From: Mytilus trossulus
Lineage: Eukaryota > Mollusca > Bivalvia > Mytilida > Mytilidae
DNA length: 64,000 nt
Assembly (NCBI RefSeq): GCF_036588685.1
Contig: NC_086383.1
Span: forward strand, 51,046,448 to 51,110,447
Direction of reading: 5' to 3'
Numbering within the stretch: position 1 is the stretch's first letter; each line of letters begins with the position of its first letter. The translations under genes were made by a program, and so were the position numbers. The notes under the pieces were generated by a model. It did not search any database, had not been told where the DNA came from, and was given only the letters and a program-made list of their open reading frames with translations. This document shows positions 21,245 through 32,675 of the stretch, piece after piece.

Positions 21245-23646
21245 TTTGATTGCCGCCCGCCCGCCGAGCATCCCCAAATCAATAACCGACATTTTTGTCA
21301 CAAAAATACGGTTAATGAGAAATGAGAAAGACTTCTGAACCAACCCAGCAAAAAATAACCACTGAACAACAATCCCTTTTGTCCACCTAAACCATAAGTC
21401 ATTTGAGTATAGCATACAATAAGAAACCTTCACAGTTAAATTTCTAACATGATGACCATTAACTTGACCAAGGACTATGTAACAAATGGTGCCGTTATTT
21501 TGAAAGCAGTGACCAGCACTATTGCTCCTATAGGAAGCTAGCTTAGGTACCAGTAACTACGAATGTTTGTTAAATGCAACAGCTGCTTATTGTATATTAA
21601 GCTAGTCTGGTCACCGCCTCAAATTTGAAAAAAAACCGTCTAAATTAAACAGAAAATTTGTGTATATACAAACAGAAAATGTGGTATGATTGCCAGTGAG
21701 ACAACTGTCAGGAAGAGACCAAAATGATACCGAAATTAACAACTATAGGTCACCATATGGCCTTCAACAATGAGCAAAGCCAATATCGCATGGTTAGCTA
21801 TAAAAGGTCATGAAATGATAATATAAAACAATTCAAACCAGAAAACTAACAGCTATTTTTATATAAAAAAAATGAACAAAAAAACAAATATGTAACACAT
21901 TAAACAATTGCAAATGACAACCACTGAGTTACAGGCTTCTGACTAGGGACAGGCACATACTAGTACATACATAAGGTGGAGGGTTCAAACATGTTAGCGG
22001 GATCCCAATTTTCCAACCCTCCCCTAACCTTCGACAGATAAGACTTGTATAACAGTACAACATAACTGAGAATGAACTATTAAAATCAGTTTATAGTTGT
22101 GTTCTGATGCTTATTCAAATTTGCAATATTTTTTTTTGTAAATATATGGACATAATATATATAATAAGAGTAAAATCTGTGTTCATTTTAAAATCAACTG
22201 GTGTGATTTATAAATAGCAAATGATGTTACTAACCCCATTCAAGGTTACTCGTTATATAATCTATAATAATTATGTAATCTTAAAATGTAACAAGGACAA
22301 TAAATCATGGATTTCATAAGTGTCGAAAAGATAACGTGCTTGTTGGTTGTCTAGACTATTTTTTATGTGCACTTTAGATTTGTGTATGTTTTACCGGATT
22401 TTTGTGACAAAAATGTCGGTTATTGATTTGGGGATGTACGGCAACAACATATTAAAATTTTAAAAGCTTTGGTTGAACGGTTCATGAGTTAATGCACAGA
22501 CAACATTTGATTGCCGCCCGCCCGACCACCCGCCCGCCGAGCATCCCCAAATCAATAACCGACGTGACAAAAATACGGTTAATGAGAAATGAGAAAGACT
22601 TCTGAACCAACCCAGCAAAAAATAACCACTGAACATCATTCCCTTTTGTCCACCTATTAACCATAAGTCATTTGAGTATAGCATACAATAAGAAACCTTC
22701 ACAGTTAAATTTCTAACATGATGACCATTAACTTGACCAAGGATGTAACAAATGGTGCCTTATTTTGAAAGCAGTGACCAGCACTATTGCTCCTATAGGA
22801 AGCTAGCTTAGGTACCAGTAACTACAAATGTTTGTTAAATGCGACAGCTGCTTATTGTATATTAAGCTAGTCTGGTCACCGCCTCAAATTTGGAAAAAAA
22901 AACGTCTAAATTAAACTGAAAATTTGTGTATATACAAAAAGAAAATGTGGTATGATTGTCAGTGAGAAAACTGTCAGGAAGAGACCAAAATGATACTGAA
23001 ATTAACAACTATAGGTCACCATATGGCCTTCAACAATGAGCAAAGCCAATACGCATGGTTAGCTATAAAAGGTCATGAAATGATAATATAAAACAATTCA
23101 AACCAGAAAACTAACCGCCCTATTTATATGAAAAATTAACAAAAAAATATGTAACACATAAACAAACTACACCCATGCCACTGAATTACAGGCTTCTGAC
23201 TAGGACAGGCACACACATACATAAGGTGGCGGGTTGAAACATATTAGCGGGATCCAAACCCTCCCCTAACCTTGTACAGTGGTATGACAGCACAACATAA
23301 GAATGAACAATAAAAAATCAGTTGAAAAAGGCTTAACTCATCAAATGGACAAAATTACAAGTACAATGTATATAGTTGTGTTCTGGTGCTTAATCAAATT
23401 TGCAACATTTTTTTGTAAATATATGGGCACATATATAATAAGAGTAAAAACTGTGTTGATTTTTAAATCAACTGACAGGTGTGATTTGCTATAAATAGAA
23501 AATGATGTTACTGACCCCCTTCAAGGTTCCTCATTATGTAATCTATAATTATGTAATCTTAAAATGTAACAAGGACCCACAATAACATATGGATTTCATA
23601 AGTGTAGAAAAGATACGGTTGTTGGTTGTCTAGACTAATTTTTATG
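21185..23646. repeat. Tandem duplication of a 1.25-kb block
   Basis: 21185-22440 and 22443-23646 are near-identical in order and content: satellite end, CCGCCCGCCCG tract, a unit starting GAGCATCCCCAAATC, a repeat of the GAAAATGTGGTATGATTGCC type, and a unique AT-rich tail (TGTTGGTTGTCTAGACTA). In the first copy the block 21269-22437 is closed by 45-bp inverted ends (CATCCCCAAATCAATAACCG and its complement at 22418-22437). The second copy lost that right end to later insertions. Neither holds a convincing gene; the frames at 21221 and 22460 on the minus strand are remnants of the repeat. Confidence 0.8.
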
Positions 23647-24282
23647 AATGAATGAATGAATGAATGATTCTTTATTTCCTACATGTATATGCAGATTTTG
23701 CATATAAAAAGAAATTAATAATTATTTTCACAATGAACAAAATATCATACATTTTGAGATAAATACCCAATGAAAAAAAAAACCACATTTAGATAAACAC
23801 ACAAAACACATATTCTTATTTCTAGTATACACAACAAAAACACAATTTTGTTCAATCAACGTCTATTCAAAATTCAAAATTAAACCTTTTTTTCAAATAA
23901 TACATGTCTGAATTTCTTAAACATGGGGTAAACATGTTTTGCTATGTACAGTGGCGGATCCAGGAGGGGGGGGGGGTGGGGTTCCGGGGGTGCGCACCCC
24001 CCCCCCCCTTTATTTTTGCCGATCAATGCATTTGTATCGGGACATATGTTTTGCACCCCCCCCCCCCCTTTGCCCTGGGTTAGCACCCCTTTCGAAAATT
24101 CCTGCATCCGCCCCTGATGTAATACATCATTCTAGACCAATCTACAGGATCGAGATCGTATACTATATCATTAACAGATCCTAGTTATACTTCAAGAAGA
24201 TCATCGTCGTCTAAATTGAAAATGTCCACAGATTTTTGAATGCGAAGTTCATCTACAATTTTATAAAACATAACATTTCGCT
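23647..24282 (-). mobile_element. Probable non-LTR retrotransposon 3' end with long flanking duplication
   Basis: The left edge is a (TGAA)n run followed by TTCTTTATTTCC. Reversed, this is AAATAAAGAATC plus an (ATTC)n tail, the usual 3' end of CR1/L2-like LINEs. The flanks 23600-23646 and 24283-24329 repeat about 46 bp (TGTTGGTTGTCTAGACT), read as an imperfect target duplication. The insert carries a GGATCC-type MITE at 23949-24119. Confidence 0.5.
23949..24119. mobile_element. GGATCC-type MITE, copy 2
   Basis: Starts CAGTGGCGGATCCAGG and ends CATCCGCCCCTG, with G13 and C14 type runs and the core GATCAATGCATTTG. It is the best-preserved copy of the family here. Confidence 0.75.
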
Positions 24283-24332
24283 CTGTGTCGAAAAAATATG
24301 GTTGTTGGTTGTCTAGACTTATTTTTATGTGC

Positions 24333-25830
24333 CAAGGCCGTAACTACCCTTGAGCCTCACTAAAATTTCGACACTGATTATTTTTTTTTTACATATATAT
24401 AAATATAATAGTCATTTTTTGTTCTGTCTCAACCTTGATTTCTATAACTTGTCATCATTCCTTTTAAACTACAATGTATTCTTTCTGGATATAACTCAGC
24501 ATCGCAACGGGTGATGTTTCTCGATTACATTGACCTAGTAACGATAATCATCATGGATCTCTAGTTATAAATGGGCTATTGCAGAAAAAGGAAAAGCGAC
24601 ACTGAAGGTAAAGAAGGAATAATTCTAGAAGACTTTTTTTGTGAATAGAGTCTGAGTATTGCATATAACTTAATAAGAACAATCCAAAAACGATAAGTAG
24701 ACTGACAAATCAAGTACTGGTCATCGGAAGGGGACAGTCATGTCTGCGTATTCATTTCACGAACTTTAATCTTTATCTTTACAGGCGGGTCACAGATAAA
24801 TAAAATATAAATAATATGAAACATGCATGGATTAGTTTTTATCCATGTTTTTTTAACCTTAAAAATTGAAAGAATATCCCATATTCCAATTTAATACTAT
24901 TGAGGAATGGTAGAACCTTTAACACAGGATTTCGTCTTTTCTTATTCGGGACTACGGAATTTCGCTTCTTTATATTCGGGGTTTCGGAATCGGACAACCC
25001 CTAACCCCTTAATTTATAGATTCTGGAACTAAAATACCACCAACTATTTCCAGAAATACTTGAAAATTACGGACCTACTTGTAAACGTCAAAAACTCCAT
25101 TCCAATTTCCCCTGTACCAATATCTGGTATACTTACTATATAGATTGATAGAATCATATACTTGTATCTTATCTCATTCTATCCCTAGTTTGTCTATTCG
25201 TTGTCAGCATAAAAGCGAGTTTAATGTTTTGTAACTGCGATTGTATGATGGTGCTTACAGGAAAACGTAATTCCCTTTTGCAAACAATACTGTTACTACA
25301 GATGCTGCTACGGAATTGCTGATGGAGAAGGAATTGGAAGAAGACATTTGTCATTGTGTTGATGATAATGTGCTACCTTTAGAAACACAGACTGCCCTGA
25401 AATGACTGAAAACTTTGAAAAGAGCATACATGAGTGGAGAGATTGTGCGGTCTTGTCATGCTCCATGCAATAAGGATATCAGCAGACCAAATTATGATTC
25501 TGAAACAATTTGACTGAACCGCCGTAGAAAAATTTGGCAAACTCTACTGAATCGATGTTTGTTCTATGTTCTGACAGCAGACTCAAATCAGTGATATTTG
25601 GATGATTATCTTACATATAAATTTAAATAAAGTTGTTAAAACTTTGGTGTTAGTAAAAGTCTTAAAATATGAAAAAAATATATAAAAAGTGTCCAAATTC
25701 AGAAAACATTATCAAACTCTCTAAAAATGCCTAGAACGCATTTTGCACCATTCATTTCATACCCTCCACCCTCCTTCGCTCGGCTCAACTATTTTGCCTC
25801 ACTAAAATAAGATGCCTAGTTACGGCCTTG
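24333..25830. mobile_element. Unclassified terminal-inverted-repeat element with 5-bp target duplication (1,498 bp)
   Basis: Ends CAAGGCCGTAACTA and TAGTTACGGCCTTG are flanked by TGTGC at 24328-24332 and 25831-25835. The empty site (TTATGTGCACTTTAG) survives in the duplicated block at 22365, which proves the insertion and its exact edges. A second, inner inverted motif (CCTCACTAAAAT) lies in both arms. Superfamily is uncertain. Confidence 0.85.
25286..25572 (+). pseudogene. Coding remnant inside the 24.3-25.8 kb element
   Basis: A 95-codon frame (ATELLMEKELEEDICHC, LKRAYMSGEIVRSCHAPC, NRRRKIWQTLLNRC) is interrupted only by two TGA codons, at about 25403 and 25511. Both fall where arginine would be natural, so CGA-to-TGA decay is likely. 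A possible first exon at 24570 (MGYCRKRKSDTE then GTAAAG) lies upstream. This could be the remnant of the element's own transposase or a captured exon. Family not recognised. Confidence 0.4.
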
Positions 25831-25835
25831 TGTGC

Positions 25836-26393
25836 ACTTTAGATTTGTGTATGTTTTTTCTTCATTCTTGCAGCACACCAAATGTCTAACTAGTCTTTGT
25901 AAATAGTCTCTGTAGATTTGGTTTGTTCTTACCATAAAGAAATAAAGGGTTCTTTTATTATGCACACATATCATAAAACAAATGCATGTAATTGTTTTCA
26001 GTATTTTATTTAAATTTTTCTTTCAAATTTTATTGAAGTAATTGATTACATTCACCAAAGCATTGGAAAGTAATTAATTAAAGTCATAGGAATCGAGTGA
26101 CCTGTGAAAAATAATGTTCTTCCAATTCTTGAACCAATGCATACAAACATCATAAACTTAGTCTTCTCAATCTGTGCATGAATTTATCAATTTTTTTCGT
26201 GTAAATTTCGTATAATCGTCAATTTTTTTTTCAATCGGTCAGTGTTGTTGAGTGAATATGGCAGGTAATTAAAGTTCGTGTTTTGAAGCCGAAGTTTAAC
26301 GATTGTCACCTGTTTGTAAACAATCGACAAAAAAATCAACAAGAAAGCATGGAAATTGAGGACGTGTTTAACATGTAAATTCAGATGATAGAT
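25836..26393. other. Intergenic, no gene seen
   Basis: AT-rich sequence that continues the right part of the duplicated block for about 60 bp and then becomes unique. No coding or repeat signal is seen. Confidence 0.5.
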
Positions 26394-26790
26394 ATAGGAA
26401 GATGTGGTGTGAGTGCCAATGAGACCACTCTCCATCCAAATAACAATTTAAAAAGTAAACCATTATAGGTTAAAGTACGGCCTTCAACACGGAGCCTTGG
26501 CTCACACCGAACAACAAGCTATAAAGGGCCCCAAAATTACTAGTGTAAAACCATTCAAACGGGAAAACCAACGGTCTAGTCTATATTTAAACAAACTGAC
26601 AAGAAACGAAAAACACGCATATATTACATAAACAAACGACAACTACTGTACATCAGATTCCTGACTTAGGACAGGTGCAACAAACATTTGCAGCGGGATT
26701 AAACGTTTTAATGGATCCAAACCTTCTCCCTTTTTCTGAAACAATAGCATAGCATCACAACTGTTACATAGAAAAACATACGATAAAATA
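26394..26790. repeat. Mussel repeat A, near full-length copy
   Basis: Begins GAAGATGTGGTGTGAGTGCC and continues through CCATTATAGGTTAAAGTACG, CTTCAACACGGAGCCTTGGC and ATTCAAACGGGAAAACCAAC to TCCTGACTTAGGACAGG. Other copies or pieces occur at 8255, 9886, 28411, 28555, 38640, 49665 and 59155. I recognise it as a common mussel repeat, with no coding capacity visible. Class unknown. Confidence 0.75.
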
Positions 26791-27213
26791 TCAATTGGCA
26801 GACTTAACTAAATCATGTGATCACCGGATTTCTACGAGATGGGTCACACTGAGGTCACTTTGCATACGGAAAAAATGTCGGGGGAATTGCTGGAAATAAG
26901 CAATTAAAACAAAGTAAACTTCTTCTAAATATGAATAAATTAAAGATTTTTTTTCAGATAAAAAAGTATATGCACATAAGTTTTATAATGAAAACTATCC
27001 ATTGAGTTATGAAAAAAACATATGCATTATTTTTTTATTTAAGGTTTCTTTTGACTTTAAATAGATAAAAAGGGAAGTAAAATGTAATTTGTAATTTAAT
27101 GGAGTTAATTACTTTCAAAAGTAATTGCATGAACCTCATGTCTGGTCACCACCACATCAAATTAAAAAAACAACAAAAACTTCTATATTAGACTGAAATT
27201 TGTGCACACCAGC

Positions 27214-27237
27214 GGGGGGGGGGGGGGGGGGGGGGGG
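27214..27237 (+). repeat. Run of 24 guanines
   Basis: An uninterrupted G run in otherwise AT-rich DNA. It could fold as a G-quadruplex. Its exact length in an assembly is unreliable. Confidence 0.8.
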
Positions 27238-27360
27238 TGTTCTGATGCTAAATAAAACATAACACGAGTTTTGCAATCGTTATTAGACATATGTGGTCAC
27301 ATCTCTATTATTAGAGGAAACAAAAAAGTGTGTTGACTTTGAAGTCAAAAGGTCTATTTC

Positions 27361-27517
27361 CAGGGGCGGAACCAACCATTTTAAAAAGGGGGGGGGGGGT
27401 CCTAACCAAGGACGAAGGGGGGTTCCAACTACCTGTTCCCATCCAAATGCATTGATCGTCCCTAAAAAGGGGTTCCAACCTCTGGACCCACTGCCCGGAC
27501 CACCGCCCCCCCCCCCT
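27361..27517. mobile_element. GGATCC-type MITE, copy 3
   Basis: Starts CAGGGGCGGAACCAACC and ends CCGGACCACCGCC. It shares CAAATGCATTGATCGTCC with copy 1. Confidence 0.6.
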
Positions 27518-27539
27518 CGTCGATCGAAGGACACATAAT

Positions 27540-28410
27540 AAACTATGGATCTTCTGAGTGTCGAGGAGATACGATTTTTAGTTGTTTAGCTCCTGATGTA
27601 CTTATTGAACTAAGGTGACGACTTTCTGATATACTACAGTGGAGGCAAATCATTTTGGATGTAGTTAGAATACCATTGTAAGTCGAGTAAATGACAAAAG
27701 GGTTTCTTGCTGCACCATGTTAATGATACTGGTATTAAATGACAGGATTATTTTATAGTCTTTTTATATGATATTTATTTGAACTTAAATTCATTGTTTG
27801 GTTTTTTGATTGAATATTCTGATATCAATGTAAACAAAATTGTTTAGTAAGATTTTTTTTACAAATCAATGATTCAAATAAACGGTGTTTTTCTATAATT
27901 TAATTCAGTTTTAATACACTCCACCGAGACTGCAAGATCTTAAAATTTATTATTCAGTTATTAGTTTTAGTCTAGACCATCAGCCTAGTACTCATGTACG
28001 TACTACTGTTGTTTCGCTCTTTAATTTCTCCACAAACTTTGTGGCGGGTCGTCAATCAACGGACACCAACTTATTTACCCGTTATGGTATATTTCGTTTG
28101 CAATAACCTATAATATTATAAGTGTATGCAGTCTTGCATTAAGGCTGTTTACTTCTTTTAAAGTGTAGACTATCGTAGTCTGATTTACAATGCGCAATAT
28201 GAGTGTCATTCATTCGACTTTTGATTTCCCTAAATTCGAAAGAAGCAGACGGAATATAATATATTCCGTGTGTCCCAAAATTATACGTGTTAAATAGAAA
28301 TCTTACCGTGTTAATTTATCTCATATCAATGCATGAATTATACCGATTTGCCAAAAAATATCAATTCTGGTGCTCATAGCTTAATAAAAAGTAAACAACA
28401 TGCATATACA
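27540..28410. other. No gene seen
   Basis: AT-rich intergenic DNA with no open frame over 60 codons and no clear repeat family. It lies between the MITE and the repeat A copies. Confidence 0.5.
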
Positions 28411-28880
28411 AAGAAGATGTGGTATGGTTATCACTGAGACAACTCTTCACAAGAGACCAAATGACACCGTATAGCTAGGTCACCGTATGGCCTGCTGGAC
28501 ATATCTAGTTTTCATGTATGCTACTTTGTTTCTATCTGATGAGTGAATATAAAAAAGAAGATGTGGTATGATTGCCAATGAGACAACTATCCACAAAAGA
28601 CCAAAATGACACAAACATTAACAACTATAGGTCACCGTATGGCTCTCAACAATGAGCAAAGCCCATACCGCATAGTCAGCTATAAAAGGCCCCGATTATA
28701 CAATGAAAAACAGTTCAAACGAGAAATCTAACGGCCTTATTTATGTAAAAAAATGAACGAAAAACAAATATGTAACACATGAACATGTTAGCGGGATCCC
28801 AACCCTCCCCCTAACCTGGGACAGTGGTATAACAGTACAACATAAGTGGACGTGGCAGGGTACTTATACATCCCGACACA
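28411..28880. repeat. Two repeat A-type copies in tandem
   Basis: A short copy (28411-28500) is followed by a longer one (28555-28880). Both start AAGAAGATGTGGTATG. The longer one contains ACAACTATAGGTCACCGTAT and CATGTTAGCGGGATCCCAAC, the variant also found in the duplicated block at 21.7 and 22.9 kb. Confidence 0.75.
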
Positions 28881-30166
28881 AAAAGACCCAATGAACAGAT
28901 CTGAGAGTACTCGCAGTTATCTGACAGCTAGTTCAAAGCCACTAACAACTAATAAAAAAATCATGTCCCTAAGACTAAACACTCAGTAGTTCAGAGAATA
29001 AGATTTTTGTACAAGATTACAAAAAATGACAAAAAATTGTTAAAATTTGACTATTAAGGGAAATTACTCCTTAAGGAGTCAACTCAAAATTTTTGTCATA
29101 TTGATATATTTGTAGATCTTTCTTTGCTGAAAACCATTGCTGTTTACAGTTTATCTCTATCCATTATAGTACTATTAACCAAAAACTAAAATTTCTTTAA
29201 AATTACCTATTTTAGGGCAGCAACCTAACAACGGGAGTCGGATTCGTCTGACAATTTACAGCCGGATAGATCTTAACCTAATGAACATTTTAACCCCCCT
29301 ATAAAATTTGCTCTAAATGCTTTAGTTTTAGTGATACAAGCCAAAAAACTGCTTTTTACCCGTATTTTCTATTTTTAGCCATGTCGGCCATGTTGTTTGA
29401 CTGGCAGGGTCATCGGACACATTTTTAAAACTAAATACACTAGTGATGATTGTGGCCAAGTTTGGTTAAATTTGGCCAAGTGGTTTCAGAGGAGAAGATT
29501 TTTGTAAAAGTTAACAGAGGACAACGACGACGACGACGGACAACGTAATACGGACGCCAAGAGGTGATAACAAAATCCCACTTGACCTTTTAAATTCAGG
29601 TGAACTTAAAAGCACAATAAATGCAACATATTCAATTTTATTTAACGACAGCTTGGTGTAAAGGCAAATAAAAACAGGGAAAATCTATACGTTGTATTGT
29701 ATACTTACTCATAACCTTGGACATGCTTATCTTGTTATATATAAATATCTAAATGATATTACTAACCTCATTCAAGGTGAAAGAACATTTATGATATTTA
29801 TCTAAATAAGATCACGTACTTTTCTTCAATTTACTACTCTAAAGTAATCTTCCAAGCAAAGCAGGTATGTTTAAAGTTATATTATTTTATTGGTTTAGAT
29901 GCAAAATATTTCAATCTGTAAAAAATAATTTATAAGAATATATTTCACGTTTAATTTTTGTTTTCACGCTGAACTGTGCATATTAAACAAAAAGTGCACG
30001 AGTTTTTTTTTTTATTATTTTTTGGTGTCATCTTTCTGTTTTAAAAATTAGAAGTAACAATATACTATTTGCAAATGTTTATAAAAGTACATTATTCAAT
30101 ATCTGTCATGTTGCAAATGACCCATCTTACGTTCCGTTTTTTTTGCTAGGCATAGCATATGGCATT
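28881..30166. other. Intergenic repeat-derived DNA, no gene seen
   Basis: Includes a (GAC)n-rich patch near 29520-29540 (ACGACGACGACGGACAACG), part of a bivalve repeat that ends CCACTTGACCTTTT. No coding signal. Confidence 0.4.
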
Positions 30167-30247
30167 GCTGCAGTTGCTGAACCAAGGGTGTGTGTGTGTG
30201 GGGGGTGGAGCAGGAATCTCCCCTTTTTTGGACGATCAATGCATTTA
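30167..30247. mobile_element. GGATCC-type MITE fragment, copy 5
   Basis: Only the left half is recognisable, from GCTGAACCAAGGGTG to GACGATCAATGCATTT. Confidence 0.4.
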
Positions 30248-30329
30248 AATATATAATATATCAAATATCATATATCAGATACCATATAGATGATATCTCA
30301 TTAAATATATAAGATAAATTATAAGTCAG

Positions 30330-31190
30330 GTCTGTGGGCCCTGCTGTGAATAATGTGTGTTAAAACAAATGTATTTCAACCATAGGATATGGGTTTGTCA
30401 ACTGGAATCAAAGTTTGAAACATTGACCTGTGACCTAGCAACTTGTACATGTACAAGATATAGAGCGGACACGATCTTTACCATAAGACATGGGTTTGTC
30501 AACTTAGACCAACGTTTTGTTTTACCTTGACCTTTGATCTAAGAAGTTGTACATACATTATGACACACCCTCTGGTGAAAGTCAATATGCATATCAAGTA
30601 TAAACTTTGAAATCATAACGGATCTCAAGGTATAGAGCGGATACGCTCTTTACCATAGGACATGGGATTATCTGCTGAAACCAAAGTTTTTGACCTTGAT
30701 CTTTGACCTACATAATGGTACAAACATTATGACACACTCTCGGGTATTGGTTGATATACTTTGAACTCATAACGGTTCTCAAGATCTAGATCTAAAGCGG
30801 ACACGATTTTTACCATTGAAATTGAAACCAAAGTTTTTGACCTTGACCTCTGACCTAGGAAGTTTTGCATACGGGTGCCACATGTGGAGCAGGATTTGCT
30901 TATCCTTCCGGAGCACCTGAGATCATCCCTAGTTTTTGGAGGGGTTCGTGTTGTTTATTCTTTAGTTTTCTATGTTGTGTCATGTGTACTATTGTTTTTC
31001 TGTTTGTCTTTTTAATTTTTAGCCATGGCGTTGTCAGTTTATTTTAGATTTATGAGTTTGACTGTCCCTTTGGTATCTTTCGTCCCTCTTTTATGACACA
31101 CCCTCTGGTGTTGGTTAATTTACATGTCAAGAATAAAGCATGAAATTATAACGGATATCTAGACAAAGAGCGGACACAATGTGTTACGGA
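30330..31190. repeat. Tandem repeat of about 170-180 bp, split by a Penelope tail
   Basis: Units share TAGAGCGGACACGATCTTTA, CCATAGGACATGGG, CCAAAGTTTTTGACCTTGA and TTATGACACACCCTCTGG. Unit starts lie near 30458, 30632, 30793 and 31158. The last gap is enlarged by the repeat B insertion at 30870-31093. Confidence 0.75.
30870..31093 (+). mobile_element. Repeat B (Penelope-like 3' tail), best copy
   Basis: From GGGTGCCACATGTGGAGCAG to TTCGTCCCTCTTTTA. It includes ATCATCCCTAGTTTTTGG and the segment shared with 13195-13388. It sits cleanly inside a tandem-repeat unit, so both ends can be placed within a few bases. The frame at 30865-31047 is non-functional tail sequence. Confidence 0.75.
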
Positions 31191-32107
31191 CAGACGGACC
31201 AACATACTAATCACAATAGGGCCACCTGCCATTCGGCGTGACCATTATTATTTTTAAACAACACTCGTTCAATTAAAATAAATCATAACCAGTATTAGAA
31301 ACGTTCCAGACGAAAAAATAAACAATGCACGAGATCGTAATAAAGTATCAACATTTCATGCGTATTCAAGAACTATAATTTATCATATGGTCACCGATAC
31401 GACCATTGACTCCCCATTGCTTAGTCAACGAAACAATTCTTCCTGATTGGTTCCTTGATGTACTTCTTGACATTAAGCATGTTGAGCACAGCAAACACCA
31501 TCTCCATCTAAATATCAAATCAAAGTTGCATCTATACGGACTCAAATGAGATCGAATTATTGTCTTGCAAAACTATAATGCATCCTCAATGATTGTATGC
31601 CCATTGTGAATTCGAACTGATTCCTGGGTCAGACAAATGTCTGATAATTGACATAGTTTACACGATTGTAAGGAAAATAAATACGTTGTAAAAAAAGATA
31701 ATTATACAAATATCATAGTATATTATCCATTTGTCAACCTTGAGCTTTTACTTGTTCGGTTGTTACGAGTCATTAACATATATATGAAGACATGTTAAGT
31801 GCAGAATTGACAATAAACAATTAAGCAGTCTATAATTCAAAAGTTCAGATATTTTATATCTCATTTCATTAAAAATAATCATTTGTAGGAAAAAAATCAC
31901 GCATTACAGGTTAGTGAAAGTTATGTTGCCATTTCATTGTCATTTGGTCTTAGACTTTTTTAACATCAAAATACAGTTTATATATTTTAAATGTTTAATG
32001 ACGTCAATATGATATTTTAAAAATTCAAATTTAAAAAAGTTTATAATCTGTTTGTTGTAGCAAGAAAAAAGAACTGCTGTTGATTTCAATGTAAAGTTAT
32101 CTTATTA
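31191..32107. other. No gene seen
   Basis: AT-rich intergenic DNA upstream of the first FMO gene. Nothing recognisable. Confidence 0.4.
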
Positions 32108-32221
32108 GTGGCGGATCCAAGGGGAGGGTTCCGGGAGTTGGAACCCCATTTTTCAATGCATTTGAAAAGAAACATATATTTAGACACCCCTTTTTCTCCT
32201 TGGTTGGGAACCCCCTTTGAA
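32108..32221. mobile_element. GGATCC-type MITE, copy 4
   Basis: Starts AGTGGCGGATCCAAGG and ends GGGAACCCCCTTTGA, with the core CAATGCATTTGAAAAG. Confidence 0.6.
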
Positions 32222-32619
32222 ATAGATAGATAGATTTGTTTACTACATTTTTTCTGTGTCAAAAATCTAGAAGTGTCAAATACTTAATTTCAGTTCAAAT
32301 TTAGACAGTCCAGCTTGAATATTGTGACCATGTCTGCCCCAATTGTTCCGCAGGGTTGGACCTCTGCGGTCGTATCAAGCTGCGCTCGTCGAAGCAGTTT
32401 ATTGATATCTTAATTTCAGACGTTTCAGTCTCACTATAAAAAGTTTTGATAAATAAAAAAATAAAAATGGTAAAAAAAACATCGGTCAAAAAAATAAAAA
32501 TTATAAAGAATAGGCTAAAAGAATAGGGTTGACAGAGAAAAAAAATAGCGGACCCCATCCAGACCATCAAATATGTTTGTTTTTATAACTCACATTATAT
32601 ATTTTTTTCTTTTTTCCAG

Positions 32620-32675
32620 AATTGTGGAATTTGGGCCAATTTGCTGTTTGTAGTCCCTTTCCCTAAAAGAACACA
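32620..32675 (+). promoter_or_regulatory. 5' untranslated stretch shared by both FMO genes
   Basis: The 55 bp before the start codon (TTTGCTGTTTGTAGTCCCTT, AGAACACA) recur before the second FMO at 55173-55227. In both, a pyrimidine tract ending in AG lies just upstream (TTTTTTCCAG here, TTATTTTTAG there). I infer that a non-coding first exon is spliced to this point. Confidence 0.5.

Noticed and set aside
25403-25513. Two TGA codons in the 24.3-25.8 kb element as selenocysteine
   Set aside because: The contexts suggest Arg codons (CGA) decayed at CpG, and no SECIS-like hairpin was noticed downstream.
32301-32570. 89-codon minus-strand frame upstream of FMO copy 1
   Set aside because: Low-complexity hydrophobic text over a mussel repeat (TGCGCTCGTCGAAGCAG). 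No domain.
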